NCBI RefSeq assembly: GCF_964275005.1 | Contig: NC_092705.1 | Coordinates: forward strand, 19,496,385-19,560,384 | Direction of reading: 5' to 3' | DNA: 64,000 nucleotides | DNA from: Diadema setosum | Taxonomy: Eukaryota; Echinodermata; Echinoidea; Diadematoida; Diadematidae | Shown here: positions 1 to 12,900 of the stretch, piece after piece | Layout of the letters: each line of letters opens with the position of its first letter | Numbering within the stretch: position 1 is the stretch's first letter | Translations under genes and position numbers: made by a program | Notes under the pieces: generated by a model | Told to the model about the DNA's origin: nothing | The model's input: only the letters and a program-made list of their open reading frames with translations | Database searches by the model: none

Positions 1-140
1 GAAATTTTCGCGAACTGCCACTGGCATTCAAAGCATATAGTGTAGACAAGGACTTTGGTGTGCATTTTAATTTTGTGAATCTTGGCGCTTGCGAAATTCG
101 CGAAATTAAAATGCACACGAGCATTCCTCGTTTTACAGTA
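1..140 (-). mobile_element. MITE with CGCGAA-rich interior, truncated by the window edge
   Basis: Reverse-oriented partial copy of the element seen whole at 42954-43161 and 57029-57235. It ends in GTTTTACAGTA and has the same paired internal blocks (TTTTAATTTCG-like and CGCGAAATT-like). The other end is outside the window. Confidence 0.75.
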
Positions 141-1386
141 TTCATGCTGTAGCTGATTTGTGTTGGGAAATAATCGTAACCCTTTCCCACAATCGACTAG
201 AACAGAAAAATACAAATACCTCGAAAGATACATCACCATTTTCGCCCAAAATTCATATGAAGGATGACATATCCAGCTATTAGATATATTTGTGAAGTTT
301 CAAGGGATTTGGTGGTAAAATAAGGGAGATACGAGGAGGTGAACTTTTGAGATTTTTTGTCCTTTGCTCCGTACAATGCTTCAGTGACCATTACAAATTC
401 AAAAGCTTACCCCCCTTCACGCTGAGTTAATTGCACTGTATCGCCGGGCCTTATAGTACATTATACACTTTACTGAAGATGGAAGATGCTCTTTCATGCA
501 CAATTCTAGCCCATATACAGATTGTACACTTCAAATGAATACATTTTGTAATACGCTTTTATAGCGCAATTCTATTTCACTGATGATTTCAGTCTCGGTG
601 AAAAAACAAAAAATAAAACCTGCACTTTAATAGGCTAATTATGTATCTGTAGAGGGAAACATTGTCATTTAACATGGTCGACATGACTGACAATTTTAGC
701 CTGATATAACTGGTACCTTGTAGTAAATGTACTACATACGATACCAACTAAATACAGTAATGGAACATAGGGACAGTCAAATTTACCTTGTTAAAAGTTA
801 CAGTGAATGGGCTCATTCTAACCGGTTTCACTGTACATGTATAGTGCATTCTACATGTACTGTAGATCATGTACAACAATGTTTGATATATTGTACATCA
901 TACCAGGCACATACCATGTAATCATTCCATTATCAGATTAAGAAAAAATTTGAAAATCTGACCACTTACATGTGTAGTAAGAGAAAGATACTTTATACAA
1001 GGTGTACAAAAAGCAGAATATATCAACATAGTGTTGAATTACACACCTTAATGGGCATGGGTATTGCAGATTTCAAGTAACAGCTTAATCTATTTAATCA
1101 ACTTTCTCCTGCTTCTGAATAAACTTTATTTTGTTAATCTTCACTGCTGCCTTTTTGATATGCCTGTCATGAAATATGTCATGAACGGTGGCATTTTGGA
1201 AAATCTATGTTTGTTTGTTTTTTTCTAACTAGTACCCTAAACCTAATCAAACAGGATGCTTTACCATAAGTTTATTTTGTTCAGCATCCTACCACTCATT
1301 CTACAATATTAATGTTTCAAACATTTTGTACAAACATTCCAAATATAGAAATAATGTTAAAATCATAACCTGAAGTATATGTTTGT
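141..1386. other. Intergenic DNA, no gene recognised
   Basis: AT-rich sequence with many short ACATGTAC/GTACATGT words, especially near 830-880. Open frames are short and lack recognisable motifs. Confidence 0.5.
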
Positions 1387-1387
1387 G

Positions 1388-1423
<36 letters not shown>

Positions 1424-1424
1424 T
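1387..1424. repeat. Compound microsatellite (TA)n(CA)n
   Basis: About 12 TA units followed directly by about 6 AC units; a second short AC run follows at about 1446-1456. Confidence 0.9.
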
Positions 1425-1571
1425 ATACAATTGTATATACTCGTGTACACACACACATATACAGTAAACCTTGCTAAGTCGACATCGCATAAGTCGACAA
1501 CTCACTTGCGTCGACACAACAGAAAAGTCCCAATTTTTCCCTCTCTATGCCTTGAAAATTTTTGTCTTATT

Positions 1572-4500
1572 CAGGGCTGCACACTGGCGCCGGTCCGACG
1601 GTCAAAGACCGGTAAAAGTCACTGTCGGACCGGTAACTTTTCAGGAAATCCACAAGTTACCGGTCCGACATGACCAGTAAAAAAAAAAAAAGCATTGGTG
1701 GGGTCAGTAGAAAGAAAAAGAGCAGCCCCGATCAGGGAGAAACAGAATGCAAGATATCGCACTGTTCAACAAGTTTTACTCAAGTTTTCGTTTATGTCTG
1801 CCGGTGCACTTTGTACAGTAAACATACATTGTACATTAGTTTTGAGCACTAGCAGTCGACCAGTTATTCGCCCTCGCTTGCGCATTTGGCGCTGCTCACG
1901 CACTGCCATGTAATGCAATTACATGCAGAGCATGTACAGTGTAACTGCTTTTCGTTTGCTTGCGATCGGCGGTCATGACAGACAAGAAGCATTGATAGAA
2001 GCGCACGCATTTCTGGTTCATTTTACTCATGATTTTTTAACGCAAGATCGATCTGATCCCGGCTTCGCAGCAGCGTGGCAGTTTTGTTAGAACTAATTTA
2101 CTTGTGTCGATTTTTAGAAAAAGTAAAAACACATTCGATATTCAGCGATACAGTAAATGGATCTGATTGCGTTCATTTTCATTTTACACAGTCATTTCAC
2201 AAATGAATATTTTCATTCACTCAGAATCGTCTCATGAAGATAGGCGCAAAAAGGATCACGAAATTGGCTCTTCCGTGTACTTTTTAAGAACGCACGCACA
2301 AAAATAAATGTGAAGAGATAATACTAGGGAGGAAAAAAAAAATCATGAAATCATGACAGTCCCGCTTACATATTTGAGGTAGAAATCGTCCCAAAAAGGA
2401 TCATGAATTCGACCGGCCGGGTTGTATCTTTCAAAAGCTTATGTACGAAATGCGAAGAGATTATAGAGGAGAGAGAAAAAAAATAAAGGACACATTTTGG
2501 TGAGTGCATCATAAAAGATTACAGCCAAATAACAATTCATGAAATCAACGCAATCCCGTTGAAATTTGAGGAAATAATAGGCGCAAAAAGGATCTTGAAT
2601 TCAGTCCTGCATGCCGTGTTGGTTATCAAAAACGCATGCACAAATGCGACGAGATTATCGGGAGAAAAATAAAAAACACATTTTACCCTTCTGGTGCGTG
2701 CATCATAAAAGATTACATCTGAAGTAATTCATGAAATCGCCACAATCCCGCTGATATTTGAGGTACAAATAGGCGCAAAAAGGATCGTGAATTCGGCCGT
2801 GTCGTATACCTTTTAAGAACGCATGTACGAAATGGGAAAAGATTAGCGGGAGAAAAATAAAGGACACATTTTCACCCCTTTTGGCGCTTGCATCATATAG
2901 ATTACAGCCGAATAGTAATTCATGAAATCGCCACAATCCCGCTGATATTTGAGGTACAAATAGGCGCAAAAAGGATCGTGAATTCGGCCGTGTCGTATAC
3001 CTTTTAAGAACGCATGTACGAAATGGGAAAAGATTAGCGGGAGAAAAATAAAGGACACATTTTCACCCCTTTTGGCGCTTGCATCATATAGATTACAGCC
3101 GAATAGTAATTCATGAAAATTTCGCAATCCGTTGGAATTTGAGTAAACAATAATAGGCGCAAAAAGAATATCGAATTCGGCCCTGCATGCAATGTATAAT
3201 TTTGAAAACGCATGCACAAATGCGAAGAAATTATTGGGAGAAAAATAAAGAACGCATTTTCAACCCTTCTGGTGAATGTATCACAAAAGATTACAGCCGA
3301 AATAATTAATGACATATCGCAATCCCGCTGATATTTGATGTAGAAATAGGTGCTAAAAGGATCGTGAATTCGGCCGTGACGTATAGGCATGTACGCAATG
3401 CGAAGTGATTATTGGGTGAAAAATACAGGACACATTTTCAAACCCTTTTGGCCCGTGCATCATAAAGATTAGAGCCGAATAATAATTCATAAAATCATCG
3501 CAATCCCGTTGAAGTTTGAGGAAACGATAGGCGCAAAAGAATCATGATTTTTGGCCGTGTCGTGTATATCTTTTAAGAACGCATTTACGAAATGCGATGA
3601 GTTTATCGGGGAAAAATAAAGGACACATTTTCAACCCCTTTTGGCGCGTGTGTCATAAAAGATTGCATCCGAAGTCATACATGAAATCATCGCAATCCCG
3701 CTGATATTTGAGGTAGAAATGAACGCAAAAAGGATCGTGAATTCGGCCGTGACGTATATATTTTAAGCACGCATTTACGAAATGCGAAGAGTTTATCGGG
3801 GAAAAATAAAGGACACATTTTCAACCCCTTTTGGCGCGTGTATCATAAAAGATTGCATCCGAAGTCGTACATGAAATCATCGCAATCCCGCTGATGAGGT
3901 ATAGAAATAAACGCAAAAAGGATCGTGAATTCGGCCGTGTCGTATACCTTTCAAGAGCGCATGTACGGAATGCGAAGAGATTATGTGGAGAAAAATAAAG
4001 AACGCATTTTCAACCATTCTAGCTGGTCCGTGCATCACAAATGATTACATCTGAAGTAATTCATGAAATTGCCACAATTCGGCTGATATTTAATGTAGAA
4101 ATAGGCGATAAAAGGATCGTGAAATCAGCCGTGTCGTATACGCATGTACGAAATGCGAAGAGATTATTGGGAGAAAAATACAGGACACATTTTCAACCCC
4201 TTTTGGCAATTTGTTTGGCCCGTGCATCATAAAGATTACAGCCGAATAATAATTCATGAAATCATCGCAATCCCGTTGAAGTTTGAGGAAACAATAGGCG
4301 CAAAAAGAATCATGATTTTTGGCCGTGACGTAAATATTTTAAGCACGCATTTAAGAAATGCGAAGAGTTTATCCGGGAAAAATAAAGCACACATTTTCAA
4401 CCCATTTTGCCGCGTTATCATAAAAGATTACAGCCGAAGTTATTCATAAAATCATTGCAATCCCGCTGATATTTTAGGTAGAAATAGGCGCAAAAAGGAT

Positions 4501-5615
4501 CGTGAATTCGGCCGTGTCGTATACCTTTCAAGAACGCATGTACGGAATGCGAAGAGATGGGGAGAAAAATAAAGAACGCATTTTCAACCATTCTCGCCGG
4601 TGCGTGCATTACAAAAAGTTACATCCGAAGTAATTCATGAAATCGCCACAATTCCGCTGATATTTGAGGTAGAAATAGGCGCAAAAAGTATCATGAAATC
4701 GGCCATGTGGTGCATCTTTTTAAGAACGCACTTACGAAATTCGAAGAGTTTATCGGGAAAAATAAAGGACACATTTTCAGCCTCTTTTGGCGCTTACATC
4801 ATAAAAGATTACAGCCGAAGTAATTTATGAAATCGTCACAATCCCGCTGATATTTGAGGTAGAAATAGGCGCAAAAAGTATCATGGATTCGGCCATGTGG
4901 TGCATCTTTTTTTAAGAACGCACTTACGAAATTCGAAGAGTTTATCGGGAAAAATAAAGGACACATTTTCAACCTCTTTTGGCGCTTGCATCTGAAAATA
5001 TTACAGCCGAAGTAATTTGTGAAATCGTCACAATCCCGCTAATATTTGAGGTGGAAATGGGCACAAAAAGGATTGCGAATTCGGCCCTGCATGTCGTGTA
5101 CCTTTCAAGAACGCATGCACAAATGCGAATAGATTATCGGGCGAATAAAGAACCCCTTTAGCGCGTGCATCAGAAAATATCACAGGTAAAATAATTCATT
5201 AAATCGTCGCAATCCAACTGACCACCAAGAGCAGGTTTCGCAGCAAGTTCGTGCGCCGATGTTTAGAAAAAGTCACAAACGCATTTGATACAATCTGATT
5301 TTGTTCATTATCATTTTACACTGTAATTCACAAACAAACATTCTATTTTTTCCTATCTTTTTTTTAATTTCTTGTGCAATAAATAATGCAAGTTAAAAAA
5401 AAATGATATTAATCTGTAAAATGTACATGGGTAAGGGGGTACGTCCATAAAAAAACAAGAAAATAAGTTTGCAAGTCATTTATTGTTTTTTTAGGTTGTC
5501 GTTGTTGACCGGTAAATTTTCTGTTCAGACCGATAAAAAATGGTAAAACGGGGCATTTTTCGGTCCGACAGAGACAGGTTGGACCGGCAGAAAAATGGGT
5601 TAGTGTGCAGCCCTG
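1572..5615. mobile_element. hAT-like non-autonomous element carrying a satellite array
   Basis: The left end is CAGGGCTGCACACT, and the right end read on the minus strand is the same 14 bases. Both ends continue into GCCGGTCC-type sequence, so the inverted repeats extend for roughly 50 bp with mismatches. The flanks duplicate: GTCTTATT ends at 1571 and TCTTATT starts at 5616, fitting the 8-bp duplication of hAT transposons with one base lost or shared. CAGGG ends also fit hAT. Inside, a ~150-bp block near 2060-2220 recurs as a direct repeat near 5230-5345, and the 191-bp array lies between. No transposase is encoded; the mobilising enzyme would have come from elsewhere. Confidence 0.8.
2225..5215. 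repeat. Tandem array, unit about 191 bp, about 15 copies
   Basis: The landmark CGCAATCCCGCTGATATTTG or close variants recurs near 2354, 2549, 2741, 2932, 3123, 3319, 3499, 3691, 3881, 4073, 4265, 4455, 4647, 4837, 5029 and 5209, i.e. every 180-196 bp, mostly 190-192. Each unit also has GGCGCAAAAAGGATC, GTGAATTCGGCCGTG and AAAAATAAAGGACACATTTTC blocks. Units differ by scattered substitutions and small indels; those around 2741-3123 are nearly identical, suggesting recent local amplification. Minus-strand open frames of up to 124 codons here are repeat read-through and not genes. Confidence 0.92.
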
Positions 5616-6155
5616 TCTTATTGAACATTTATAAGTCGACAACTCGTGTATATCAACATGATTTTCAATGTCAACTGCGTTAAAATGTTTAAATTCCTTC
5701 GCCTAAGTCTCCATAATTTTTTTGCTCAAATTCCTGTTGACATACTCTGAAAAAGTTGTTCTCGCGCTACGATTTGCAGCATTACCATTCGCTAATTCGC
5801 AACAGTGTACCGTGCAGTACCGTTCGTGCCATGCATCTGTTGTCTTGTACGCCTGAATTTATAAAGGGCATACACTCGTGTACACTTGAGTACTAGTACC
5901 CAAGGTAGTTCACTTTCTCTCTCCTTCTCGAAATCTCTCTCTCTGAGTGTTTGTGTATCTGTGTATCGTATGGTGCAGGTGTATTATATCAGTGTGATGT
6001 AAGTGTATGGTGCAAATGTGGAGCTCAAGCTGCCTGGTCCAATAAGGGTGCAGCGGGAAATTGTTCTTACACAATTTTTTTTTCTTGCTTTTTTGCCGGT
6101 TTTAAAATTACACTTGGGGATGTACACTTGATTTCTAAGTTAAGTATTAAACATA

Positions 6156-6849
6156 TGTGACCCGCTACAACAAAATGATCCTAAAGTCGGGCGAGGTCGA
6201 TTATTTGAAAATTGCATGACACAATTCCCTAATCTTTCTGCTTTAAATTGATATATAACACGTCTTATAAAAACAATCGGCTGCGGAGATATCGATGTTT
6301 AAATGAGAGCATGTCAAGACGTCTGGGAAATCACTGTTTCGAGAAAAGCGCCCTAAAAGTTCTCCTTGCGACGCAATCACAATCAAGAGACACGCAAGTC
6401 AGTATTCACCTCCGGACAACAGAAGTTAAGCCCTAGCGACCTCCGAAATGCTCAGGCATAGCGCAACCCGCCCGCACGCACCAGTCGACTGGGCAGTGTG
6501 CGAGCTTCACGCTTCGGTTAGCGGCAAGCAGCAAGCTGACCAATGAGATCACTCTGGTCGTTGTTAGGGGCGGAGCCTATGTGTGGCGCTCAATCCAAAT
6601 GTTCGAACCAGTTTCTGCTTCGTTGAAACGCCAAAAAACATGGTCCAGAAAAACGCTATTTTTTGGTCTTTCCTTTCATCATTTTGCTTCAAAATTTCGA
6701 CAGATGATAGAAGACATGTCAGACTCTAATAATATGTCAAATTCAGAAAATTGTAAGTTTTGACCAATTTTGATGCTCTAACTTCAAACTCTATTTTCAC
6801 GGCTTCGACCGTGCGCGACTTTAGGACCATTTTGTTGTAGTGGGTCACA
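6156..6849. mobile_element. 694-bp TA-flanked inverted-repeat element
   Basis: TA at 6154-6155 and 6850-6851 brackets TGTGACCC ends. The inverted repeats run about 37 bp: TGTGACCCGCTACAACAAAA on the left against TGTGACCCACTACAACAAAA on the right, then ATG-TCCTAAAGTCG on both sides. No coding capacity. It shares terminal words with the 5.27-kb element at 21953-27223. TA duplication points to the Tc1/mariner or a related TA-targeting class; the family itself is not identified. Confidence 0.82.
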
Positions 6850-7755
6850 TATTTTGTGTGGTGTCAGTCAGTAATGTATACAATTTTGTCAAATACACAC
6901 ATATCATGCCTCCTCTCTGCACACTCATCGTTTGTTCATGCAGATTGTAGGGATATGTTTGTTATGGGTGATGTTCATGTTGCAAAGCTTTGTTCAACCT
7001 AAAATGAAATACGGTTCGATCGATATTCTGAAGATTCGTTATTCTCAAAACATACTAATTTTGGATACCTATATCCTAGTAAAATGATGTTTGATATCTG
7101 AACATGAAATTGGCCCTTTCGTTAATGCGAATATTCCTGAAATCTTTGAAGGCTTCTGTGGTGGTAGAATGTTGGGTGGTAGAAGGCTTAATGGTGCACA
7201 CTGTCCCGACGTTTCGGCAAGCATGTGCTCGCCATTCCCTTGAGAACGAAAAGTTATGGCGACTCAGGAGAAGAAATTTATAGATACAGGGTATTTCAAT
7301 TTAGTCAGCACTGAAAATCATGACGACAGAATCATACAAAATAGAAAGCAAGTCTTTTCAGCAATGCACTTAAATATGAACCACAAAGTTGCATGCAATT
7401 TTGGGAATTCGCATTTGATAATTTGACATTTGCATCATAACTTTTTCAAATCAGTTTCAAACATAAAGTTTCTAAAAATGGGTCCAGGTTTCCAATCCCG
7501 CCCTCTCAAAATATCTCTAGAGATTTCCCAATCAGTGCATTGTTGTCACTAATCCGCATGTGATTTATGCATAAAATACAATACAATCGTTGCCAAGATA
7601 CACTAGGCATGTGTCAATTCAATGGTATGAGGAGTGAGATTTTGATAGCGATCCGAATCATTTACAAGTTGTCGACTGATAGTTGACATATTTTGCTCAG
7701 TCCCGATTATGTTGACTTAGGCAAGGTTCACTGCATATAAATACATGTACATACA

Positions 7756-7785
7756 TTTTTTTTTTTTTTTTTTTTGGGGGGGGGG
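7756..7785. repeat. Poly-T run joined to poly-G run
   Basis: 21 T followed immediately by 9 G, then a GT-rich stretch with a second G run. The same T-to-G junction occurs at 25843-25862 and 34663-34693. Confidence 0.9.
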
Positions 7786-8629
7786 TTGTGTTTTGTGTGT
7801 GTGTGGGGGGGGGGGGAGGGGAGTTACAGTTGTACATGCAAATCAAATGATGCAAATGTTGGGCTGTATCAAATCAGCAGGATCACTACCTTTGATTTCC
7901 AATAAACTCCTGCTATTTTTTCATCCCTCTTGATTAACAGGTAGTCAAATCCAGATGGGGCTGTTCTTCTTGCCTGTAGGTGTAAGGGGAAACAAAAGAA
8001 AGAAGAAAACAATGCTATTGTAACTGCATTTTTAATTCAGGTATTACTGTTGCAATACTTTAATGAGTGGAAATGCAGCCACCCCCACCTACAATGTTGA
8101 ACACTGCAGAGATCCGCTGCATTTCTTACTACACTACATCTACGGTATCAAAGTGAATAACTGCATCTTTGATAGTTAGATGCAATGGATTAAGTACCAA
8201 GTTTAAAATAAATCATGCAAACATTTCTTATTTAGTGTTAAAAAATGACTTTGTGCTTGCTGCAGCACTTCTAGCATGTGAATCTGAAGTACATGTGAAG
8301 ATAAATCCTGTTAAAATGAGCTCGCTTCTAACAAGCAACCTCTTTTGTTTCACAAGCTGATTCTGACGGTCCAATTTTTCATGTACACTGTATAAACCTG
8401 TGGCAGAATGGCTCTGTACAAGTCTGTAGTGTTGTAAACAAGCTTAGTTACATACATAGTGAGAGTCTGCTTAAAATGAGGACATACAATACGTGTACAG
8501 TGTATTGGGTGCATTATGATGCAATGGTAGATAAAATCAAAACTACATGTATCACTGAAGGTGATTAATACCCACGCTCCAGCAGCTCAGACTCCTATGG
8601 GAAAGAATTAAACCAGGGTTTGATAAAAG
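7786..8629. other. Intergenic DNA, no gene recognised
   Basis: AT-rich sequence with no recognisable frame, inverted repeat or tandem structure. Confidence 0.4.
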
Positions 8630-9330
8630 GTTCTGAAATGCTTCATTTTGATACAAAATGTGTGGTTACCATGGCAATGCTTTTTCTGACATTAACACAA
8701 TGGTGTCTTGCATATCTACACCTAGACACATGGTTTATTAAATTTGACCTTAATTGCTTGAATGCTGTGAAAGTAATATGATTCACAAGGTTTGGGTAAA
8801 ATTGTGGTTACCATACCAACGCTTTGTATGGCAAACACAAAAATCAGGTCTCCACATCCATAACTCAATGCCATAATGTCCACTATGTCCTCAATATCAT
8901 AATGTCATAATGTCTATAATGTCGTCAATGGTATAATTTGATTTTAATTGCTTTAAAATTGTGGAAGTACATGTAGTTCACTCCACAAGATCTTGAAGAA
9001 AATATGCAGTTGCCATCGCAATGCCTTGTTGGGTACAAACACAAATGAGTGTCTTGCATAACTACACCTTTATAGATCATTTATACATCACACATTCCAA
9101 ATTTGAAATGAATTGCTTAAATACTGTGGAAGTACAGTAGTTCACTTCACAAGGTTTGGGGGAAATTGTGGTTACTATCGCAATGCTTTCTCCTAGAAAC
9201 ACACACACACACACACACACACAAACATGTCTTGCATAGCTACACCTAAATGTCATCATGTACCCTAAGTTTCATCGAAATTGCTTCAAATCTGCAGGAG
9301 TTCGCGACGCAAGATTTGCAGCGGACTACC
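8630..9330. repeat. Degenerate tandem repeat, unit about 170-190 bp
   Basis: About four diverged units, marked by GTGGTTACCATGGCAATGCT-like words near 8662, 8812, 9008 and 9168. Each is followed by TCTTGCATA-CTACACCT and an AATTGCTT...CTGTGGAAGTA block. A (CA)n run lies at 9199-9223 in the last unit. Confidence 0.75.
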
Positions 9331-9916
9331 CGATCAACTGTCCGAACAACCACACACTGATTCCTACAAATTGTACCTGTATCTATACAATGTACATGGG
9401 TCCATTTCTTGACCTGCCACTTTCAAACATCCTAAAAATGAAACATAAAAGAACTGTTTTCACACTACCCATCCATCCCCTTTTCCATGTTGCAGCTGCA
9501 GGGAACGCTAAAAGTGCATGTTACGTTAAATTTGCATAAATATACACACAGATACATGGGTATGTACCAGTAGTTGGGTGAAATGTCTTTACAATGGGAG
9601 ACACAGCCACACCCAAGTTAGAGAGAGGAGCCCCAAGGAGTAGAAAGGCAATAGAATATGTCAATGAGCAACTCTATAGCATCCACTCAATTACATAATC
9701 TAAATGCCACATTCTGCAATCAAGTGACAACAAATCTTTTTGTCGTCAGCTACCACATGTACACTGTCATAATCACTGTTGTTTCTCCATCAACTTTGAA
9801 AGGATTAAATTAGGTCTCACACACAAAGCGCAAGACGAACAAGCAAATTGGCATACATTTTGTAGCTACACTGTAGTCATAGCGGTGATTGCCATACCAT
9901 AACCTGCCCTGCATGC
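9331..9916. other. Intergenic DNA, no gene recognised
   Basis: A 93-codon open frame spans 9258-9539 but shows no domain, compositional bias or splice context supporting a gene. Confidence 0.4.
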
Positions 9917-9920
9917 ATCA

Positions 9921-12900
9921 GGGCAATTCTGCGGTAACGGAATTACAAATCAGAGAATTTTGGCTCATATTCTTTCACCCTGTATACTGGATTGATTATC
10001 GGTACTTTGCCTTCTCTTGATACATTTAAAAGATGCAGAGGTACTTACACTGTCACCCCAAATACAAATTTGTTAAATGTTCTCACTTGGTTGGTTACAA
10101 AGGAGGTCTATGTGCGATGGTAACGGAATTACCAGAAAATTGAGACACAACTTCAACTCTGACTTTGGGAGTTGTTTCTCTGAAATCTATAACACATACA
10201 CTATAGGTTGTTGTCAGATTTCATCTTTGATTGTGTCAACTTCAATTTAGTTGTATTGTTTTTCAAATATTTCACCACATTTTCCCAGCAGCAGGCTTTT
10301 TCCCTGTAAAGTCAGTGGTAACGGAATTACACAAATGGTAACGGAATTACGCCTTCTGAAATACACTGAAAAAAATACCCATTCTTGGTACTCATGTATT
10401 CTGAAATGTCTTGATAAAGATTGTTTATGCTTTTAGCTATAATATAACCACTAAATAAGTACTCTCTAGCCTTTGACCTTCAACTGCTACAAGTGTATAG
10501 GTGCCAAATGAGTTTTTATTGTCAAAAAACATAAAATATTGATGCTAACGACTGTGATTTGAAGATGTACCGTATCTGTAACTATGTCAATCAAGATCTC
10601 GTAACTTGTAATTACCACATCCATCAAAATTTGTCTACTTTCAAGTTAAAAATTTCACACTCTGCAGGTAAATGACATCTAAGACACATGGTAACGGAAT
10701 TACGCTAGAATAGGCCTACACAAGTACAATTCTATAAATCCAGTCAACAATACGCAAATTTTCTTGTATTTCTTTTGTTGATATCATCCAAGACAGATTT
10801 CTCTGTTTTCTTCTTCCTCAATATGCCAATAATTGATAATATGTGTGAATTACTTAGAAGAATTGTACATAAACATTATGTGCAAATGCACAAGAAAATA
10901 ATAAAAAACTGTCCGAATTGACACTGAATTTAAATCTAAATCATAAAGTGCCAATTTACAGTGCAAGAGCACAGTGTGCAGCCCCATCATTGAACACAAT
11001 GTTTAATATTAAGGATGAACACAAAGGATGCTTGAAACATTTAATTTGTTAAGTGAAAAGACGCATTCGTGGTTCAATGACAAATATAACAAATTACAAT
11101 TCAATCATAAATTGAAAAGAAAATTTTCTTATATGATTGTGGTACTGCACCAGTGCTCAATCATTATTATTTACACTGTATATGTTGTGGCTCATATTAA
11201 TCACTAAAAACTTGTGACATTTTACTAATAGCTGAAGGTGCCCCCTGGTATGTAATGTAGTGCATAATTTGATAATTCCCTTACAGTGTAAGTCCTACTT
11301 AAGCCCACCAAAATAAAATGAACTAAACTAAAATGAAATAGAATACATCAAAATAACTTTAACAAACTACAACTTTTTTAACCATTAGAGTGAGTCCACC
11401 AAATTCCGTTAATTCATAGAAAGGTAAGAGGGCCTCTTTTATCCATCTGCAGCTCACTGAGTTAGAGTCAGATTAATCAACCTGTGAATAATGTTAGTAT
11501 TTACTTCTGACCACACAAAATTTCCAAATTACGTTTTCAGAAACACGACAGTGATTTCTTCATTGACTGTAATCATGACTTGGCCTATAAATTTCCTACA
11601 AGTTTCCTGTCTCTGTCTTTCTTCTTTGACTTTGTCTATTTTCTCATCCTGAGTGTTGCCATATATTTACTGACAAGAAGTGTGCATCTTCTCTTTTGCA
11701 GTAAGTTAAATATTTTGACTGCCTGAAAGCAAATGATAAAATACACTGTAATGGCACTTGTATGAAAGGAAACTGGATTGTACAGCAAATGGTAACATGA
11801 AGAGTAAAGGTAGAAGCAGAAGCCCATTGGCTTTAATATTTAAAATCTTCTGAGGACGGGAAAGTATAGGCCTAAATGTTATATTTTAGAGCTGTATCAC
11901 AATTACTGACTGGGTAAATATTCATCACAAATGGTGTTTTTGTCTTTATTCCTTTTAAAAAGAAAGGATTAAAGAACAAATTTCAAAGGGTAGCAGATAC
12001 TCTGTATCAAATGGGCATGAAAATGTCTCTGTGGAGGAAAGATCTAAGAAACAGATGAAAGAAGGTCATAGTCATACACTTACCATTAAAGATAAAGGAC
12101 TTGAGGATGAAAACAGGACATGTTCAATAAAAGTTCAGACTATCGACTTGGTGATAATAAAGCTTTTAGCATACAAAAAGATCAAAGGTGTCACATTAAG
12201 TGGGCATCCCATGTCAAATAATGACTTCTATCACATTGTGTATGATCCTTCTCTTCAATTCTTGATCTTTCCTCACAAAAATTAGCCTGTTCTTTTCTCT
12301 CTGTCAGTAGCAGTGCTCTCTTTTCCTTTTAAAGAAATTTTACGTCATTCCTCTTCTTTCTAACCGTTGTTCAATTTATGCTGCATCACACCCATTCAAT
12401 AGTAGTCCCTCATCACTATACTTAGATTTTGTATGAAACCATGAGACTTTTTAGCAAGAAAATATACATTGATATCTCAGAATTCAGTATGATTTTTCAC
12501 ATTTGAGAATGAGTACAATATGTATCTGTAGCAAACCTTATAAAGTTATCAGTTAGCACAGTCTCCATGTAGTTCTTGTACATGAGAAAAGGTGAAAGAA
12601 GGGAGACTTTCAGCACAAGAAGTCTTGTCAAGCATGTACCCTGATGTCAGGACTCACTGTCAGAGGCATCCAGCTATGCTGAGTCATGTCAGTGTATCAT
12701 ACCATACATATATTTCAACTTTCACTCCTTTACTGCCAGTCACTCACACTGTTAAGCTCAATGATAATGCCCTGAAGCTATTTCATGAACAGTTCACATA
12801 CACACATATTGGCACGAAAGTAGGTTATGTCATTCTCTTCCATATTAGATGTGCATGTAATTCTGTTACCATGTACAATATGTATCTGTAGCAAACCTTA

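Larger units (their letters stand above)
1462..7733. mobile_element. Pogo/Tigger-like element shell with later insertions
   Basis: The left end reads CAGTAAACCTTGCTAAGTCG after a TA at 1460-1461. The right end, read on the minus strand, is CAGTGAACCTTGCCTAAGTC. Repeated TAAGTCGAC words just inside the left end and a TCGGGACTGA block just inside the right end match the layout of the element at 28803-31598. CAGT ends and a TA target are usual in the pogo/Tigger branch of Tc1/mariner, known here only by terminal similarity. A TA directly beyond the right end is not seen (CATA follows), so this border is less sure. Removing the two insertions (1572-5615 and 6156-6849) leaves about 1.5 kb with no transposase frame. 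Confidence 0.6.

Noticed and set aside
2703-3390. Minus-strand open frames of 88-124 codons
   Set aside because: They repeat the same words every ~191 bp and are read-through of the tandem array.
2225-5215. CRISPR-like or gene-cluster array
   Set aside because: No short repeat and spacer pattern; units are long, contiguous and eukaryotic satellite-like.
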